Origin: Bosea vaviloviae | GTDB lineage: Bacteria > Pseudomonadota > Alphaproteobacteria > Rhizobiales > Beijerinckiaceae | Length of the DNA: 64,000 nucleotides | Assembly: GCF_001741865.1 (NCBI RefSeq) | Contig: NZ_CP017147.1 | Location: 5,571,001 to 5,635,000, forward strand | Direction of reading: 5' to 3' | Shown: positions 62,290-64,000 of the stretch, in pieces | How positions within the stretch are numbered: the first letter of the stretch is position 1 | Layout of the letters: every line of letters starts with the position of its first letter | Position numbers and translations under genes: made by a program | The notes under the pieces: model-generated | Told to the model about the DNA's origin: nothing | The model's database searches: none | What the model saw: only the letters and a program-made list of their open reading frames with translations

Positions 62290-63336
62290 TCAGGCCGCGA
62301 CGCCGAAGCGGCGGCGATAATCCGCCGGCGCGAGCCCGGTGACGCGCTGGAACAGCTTGCGGAAGGCCGAGGCATCGCCATAGCCCACCTCCCAGGCGAT
62401 CTGCGCGACCGGGCGGCGGCTCTGCTCGAGCGCCTCGCGCGCTTTGGCGATCCTGACGTGCTGGGCATATTCCGTCGGGCGCAGGCCGGTCGCCTTGCGG
62501 AAGCGGCGCAGGAAGGTCCGCTCCTCGAGCCCGGCGCGCGCCGCCAGCGCCGGCACGGCATGGTCCTTGGCGCCCGTCGCCTGGAGCCAGTGCTGCACCT
62601 TCAGCACCGCCGCATCGCCGTGGTCGAGGCGCGGCACGAAGCGCCCATAGGGCTGCTGCATCCGCCCCGGCGGATCGATCAGCAGGAAGCGCGCGGTCTC
62701 CAGCATCACGCTTGGCCCCAGCAGGCGCTCGACCAGGGTCAGGCCGAGATCGGTCCAGGCTAGGATGCCGCCGGCGGTGATGATGTCGCCCTCGTCGATC
62801 ACCATGCGAGCGCTATCGACGCGGATCGCCGGGAAGCGCGCCGCCAGCGCCTCGGCGAAGGCCCAATGCGTCGTCGCTTCGCGGCCCGCGAGCAATCCGG
62901 TCTCGCCGAGCAGGAAGGCGCCTGCGCAGACCGAGCACAGCGTCGCCCCCTCGCCATGGCGCTCAGTCAGCCAGGCCGCAAAGCCCGCCATTGGCTGCAT
63001 TCTGGCCGGCATCACCAGGCTCGGCGGGGCGATCAGATGGCCAAGCTTGTGCGCCGGGCCCGGATGGCTGTCGAAGACGCATTCGACTGCCGTATCGTCT
63101 TGCCTCGCATCCCCTTGCCCCGCACGGGCCTGGGCCGCGTTCTCTTGCACCGTATTCTCTTGCACTACCTGCCGCCAATGGCTGACGCGGATCGCGGGCG
63201 CCTGCGGATCGCCATGCGCCGCGCTCATGTCGCTGGCGATGCGGAACAGATCGGTCAGGCCATGGACGGCCGCCAATTGCACATCGGGATAGAGCAGCAG
63301 CCCGATTTCGGCTTTGATCCTCTGAGCAGTCGTCAT
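62290..63336 (-). CDS. GlxA-family AraC-type transcriptional regulator
   Basis: Cytosolic regulator of 348 residues. The N-terminal half is a DJ-1/PfpI-like (class I glutamine amidotransferase-like) domain with CSVCAGAFLLGETGLLAGREATTHW. The C-terminal 100 residues are two AraC helix-turn-helix motifs (LAARAGLEERTFLRRFRKATG; VAQIAWEVGYGDASAFRKLFQRVTG). A 15-base in-frame duplication at 63140-63169 encodes a repeated VQEN-type segment in the linker of the first domain. The ATG at 63336 (MTTAQRIKAEIGLLLYP) fits the family; the open frame extends 16 codons up. It is divergent from the hydrolase at 63456, which it may control. Confidence 0.9.
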   Translation of the reverse strand: MTTAQRIKAEIGLLLYPDVQLAAVHGLTDLFRIASDMSAAHGDPQAPAIRVSHWRQVVQENTVQENAAQARAGQGDARQDDTAVECVFDSHPGPAHKLGHLIAPPSLVMPARMQPMAGFAAWLTERHGEGATLCSVCAGAFLLGETGLLAGREATTHWAFAEALAARFPAIRVDSARMVIDEGDIITAGGILAWTDLGLTLVERLLGPSVMLETARFLLIDPPGRMQQPYGRFVPRLDHGDAAVLKVQHWLQATGAKDHAVPALAARAGLEERTFLRRFRKATGLRPTEYAQHVRIAKAREALEQSRRPVAQIAWEVGYGDASAFRKLFQRVTGLAPADYRRRFGVAA

Positions 63337-63455
63337 GCTGTCAGTTTCGCCTCGCATAATGTCGGTTCCGCCAAGCGGCAGCATGCAACGGCGCGGCTAT
63401 ACCGTCTACATCGCGGGCGGCGATCCCACTGCCCGGCAACTGAAAGGACTAGACG

Positions 63456-64000
63456 ATGAGCACGATCACCACCCGTGACGGCACGGAAATCTACTACAAG
63501 GATTGGGGTTCCAAGGACGCGCAGCCGATCGTCTTCCACCATGGCTGGCCGCTCAGCGCCGATGACTGGGACAACCAGATGCTGTTCTTCCTTGAGCAGG
63601 GCTACCGGGTGATCGCGCATGATCGCCGCGGCCACGGCCGCTCGACCCAAACCGCGACCGGCAACGAGATGGACACCTACGCCGCCGACGTCGCCGAGCT
63701 TGCCGCTGCGCTCGACCTCACGAACGCCGTCCATATTGGCCACTCCACCGGCGGTGGCGAGGTCGCCCATTATGTCGCCCGCGCCGAGCCCGGCCGCGTC
63801 GCCAAGGCGGTGCTGATCGGCGCGGTGCCGCCGGTGATGGTGAAGTCAGAGACGAACCCCGGCGGCCTGCCGATCGAGGTCTTCGACGGCTTCCGTGCTG
63901 CGCTCGTCGCCAACCGCGCGCAGTTCTACATCGATGTTCCCACCGGCCCGTTCTACGGCTTCAACCGGGCAGGCGCGAGCGTGTCCCAGGGCGCCATCGA
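63456..64000 (+). CDS. Alpha/beta hydrolase, chloroperoxidase-like (partial, cut by window end)
   Basis: Cytosolic alpha/beta-fold hydrolase related to cofactor-free haloperoxidases/esterases. The first 181 codons are in the window; the 3' end is missing. The oxyanion segment is [13 protein letters not shown], followed by [11 protein letters not shown], and the nucleophile elbow is [21 protein letters not shown] lies upstream of the ATG at 63456. The divergent GlxA-type regulator gene starts 119 bases away and probably controls it. Confidence 0.9.
   Translation, partial: MSTITTRDGTEIYYKDWGSKDAQPIVFHHGWPLSADDWDNQMLFFLEQGYRVIAHDRRGHGRSTQTATGNEMDTYAADVAELAAALDLTNAVHIGHSTGGGEVAHYVARAEPGRVAKAVLIGAVPPVMVKSETNPGGLPIEVFDGFRAALVANRAQFYIDVPTGPFYGFNRAGASVSQGAI

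Overview
The window is a GC-rich chromosomal segment of an alphaproteobacterium, most likely of the order Hyphomicrobiales (Bosea/Methylobacterium-like; this is inference from gene content). Pointers are the DUF952-pyrD pair, a DUF6460 membrane protein, a four-gene ligase-associated DNA repair set, short palindromic repeats of the kind scattered through Hyphomicrobiales genomes, and frequent 4-base overlaps between consecutive genes. There is one tRNA gene (Thr, GGT). No rRNA or CRISPR array is visible.

Region 1 (1-15.2 kb) is mainly housekeeping. It holds a disulfide-reductase-like flavoprotein lacking its cysteine pair, a sensor kinase, an S24-type repressor lacking its serine, DUF952-pyrD, and a LuxR response regulator. 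It also holds the ligase / MBL exonuclease / Lhr-type helicase / PdeM repair set, interleaved with an SGNH hydrolase, a TPR-methyltransferase and a ParDE-type toxin-antitoxin pair.

Region 2 (15.4-19.5 kb) is a small accessory island. A 28-base copy of the tRNA-Thr 3' end lies about 2.5 kb downstream of the tRNA. Between the two copies are a glutathione S-transferase, two related tiny proteins and two weak hypothetical frames, with no integrase. A DUF2252 gene and the 3' end of a lost phosphoketolase gene follow.

Region 3 (19.55-28.94 kb) is a tightly coupled seven-gene operon: class I HMG-CoA reductase, UbiA prenyltransferase, PEP-synthase/rifampin-phosphotransferase-like dikinase, BtaA-like (DUF3419) aminocarboxypropyltransferase, phytol/dolichol-kinase-like membrane protein, GNAT, and an adenylate-forming ligase. 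I know of no described pathway with this combination; a novel isoprenoid-linked polar lipid is the working idea.

Region 4 (29-34.7 kb) holds a PspA / OB-fold membrane protein / flotillin operon, an IS3-family transposase remnant, an M20 amidohydrolase and a host-attachment-family protein.

Region 5 (34.9-60.1 kb) looks like a biosynthetic cluster for a sulfated, possibly glycosylated, sphingoid-like polyketide lipid. A fatty acyl-AMP ligase and stand-alone ACP could prime a single-module fully reducing PKS (KS-AT-DH-degenerate MT-ER-KR-ACP). An alpha-oxoamine synthase translationally coupled to the PKS could release the chain as an amino ketone, and an SDR, a P450 and a fatty-acid-hydroxylase-type enzyme could then tailor it. 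CysD plus a CysN-CysC fusion would supply PAPS for a sulfotransferase. Two GT4 glycosyltransferases, a CDP-alcohol phosphatidyltransferase and a WcbI-type protein could build a head group. A DUF1778-GNAT toxin-antitoxin pair sits inside the cluster. The logic resembles fungal fumonisin assembly (PKS plus oxoamine synthase) combined with NodPQ/NodH-like sulfation.

Region 6 (60.3-64 kb) returns to ordinary genes: htpG, a GlxA-type AraC regulator, and a divergent alpha/beta hydrolase cut by the window end.
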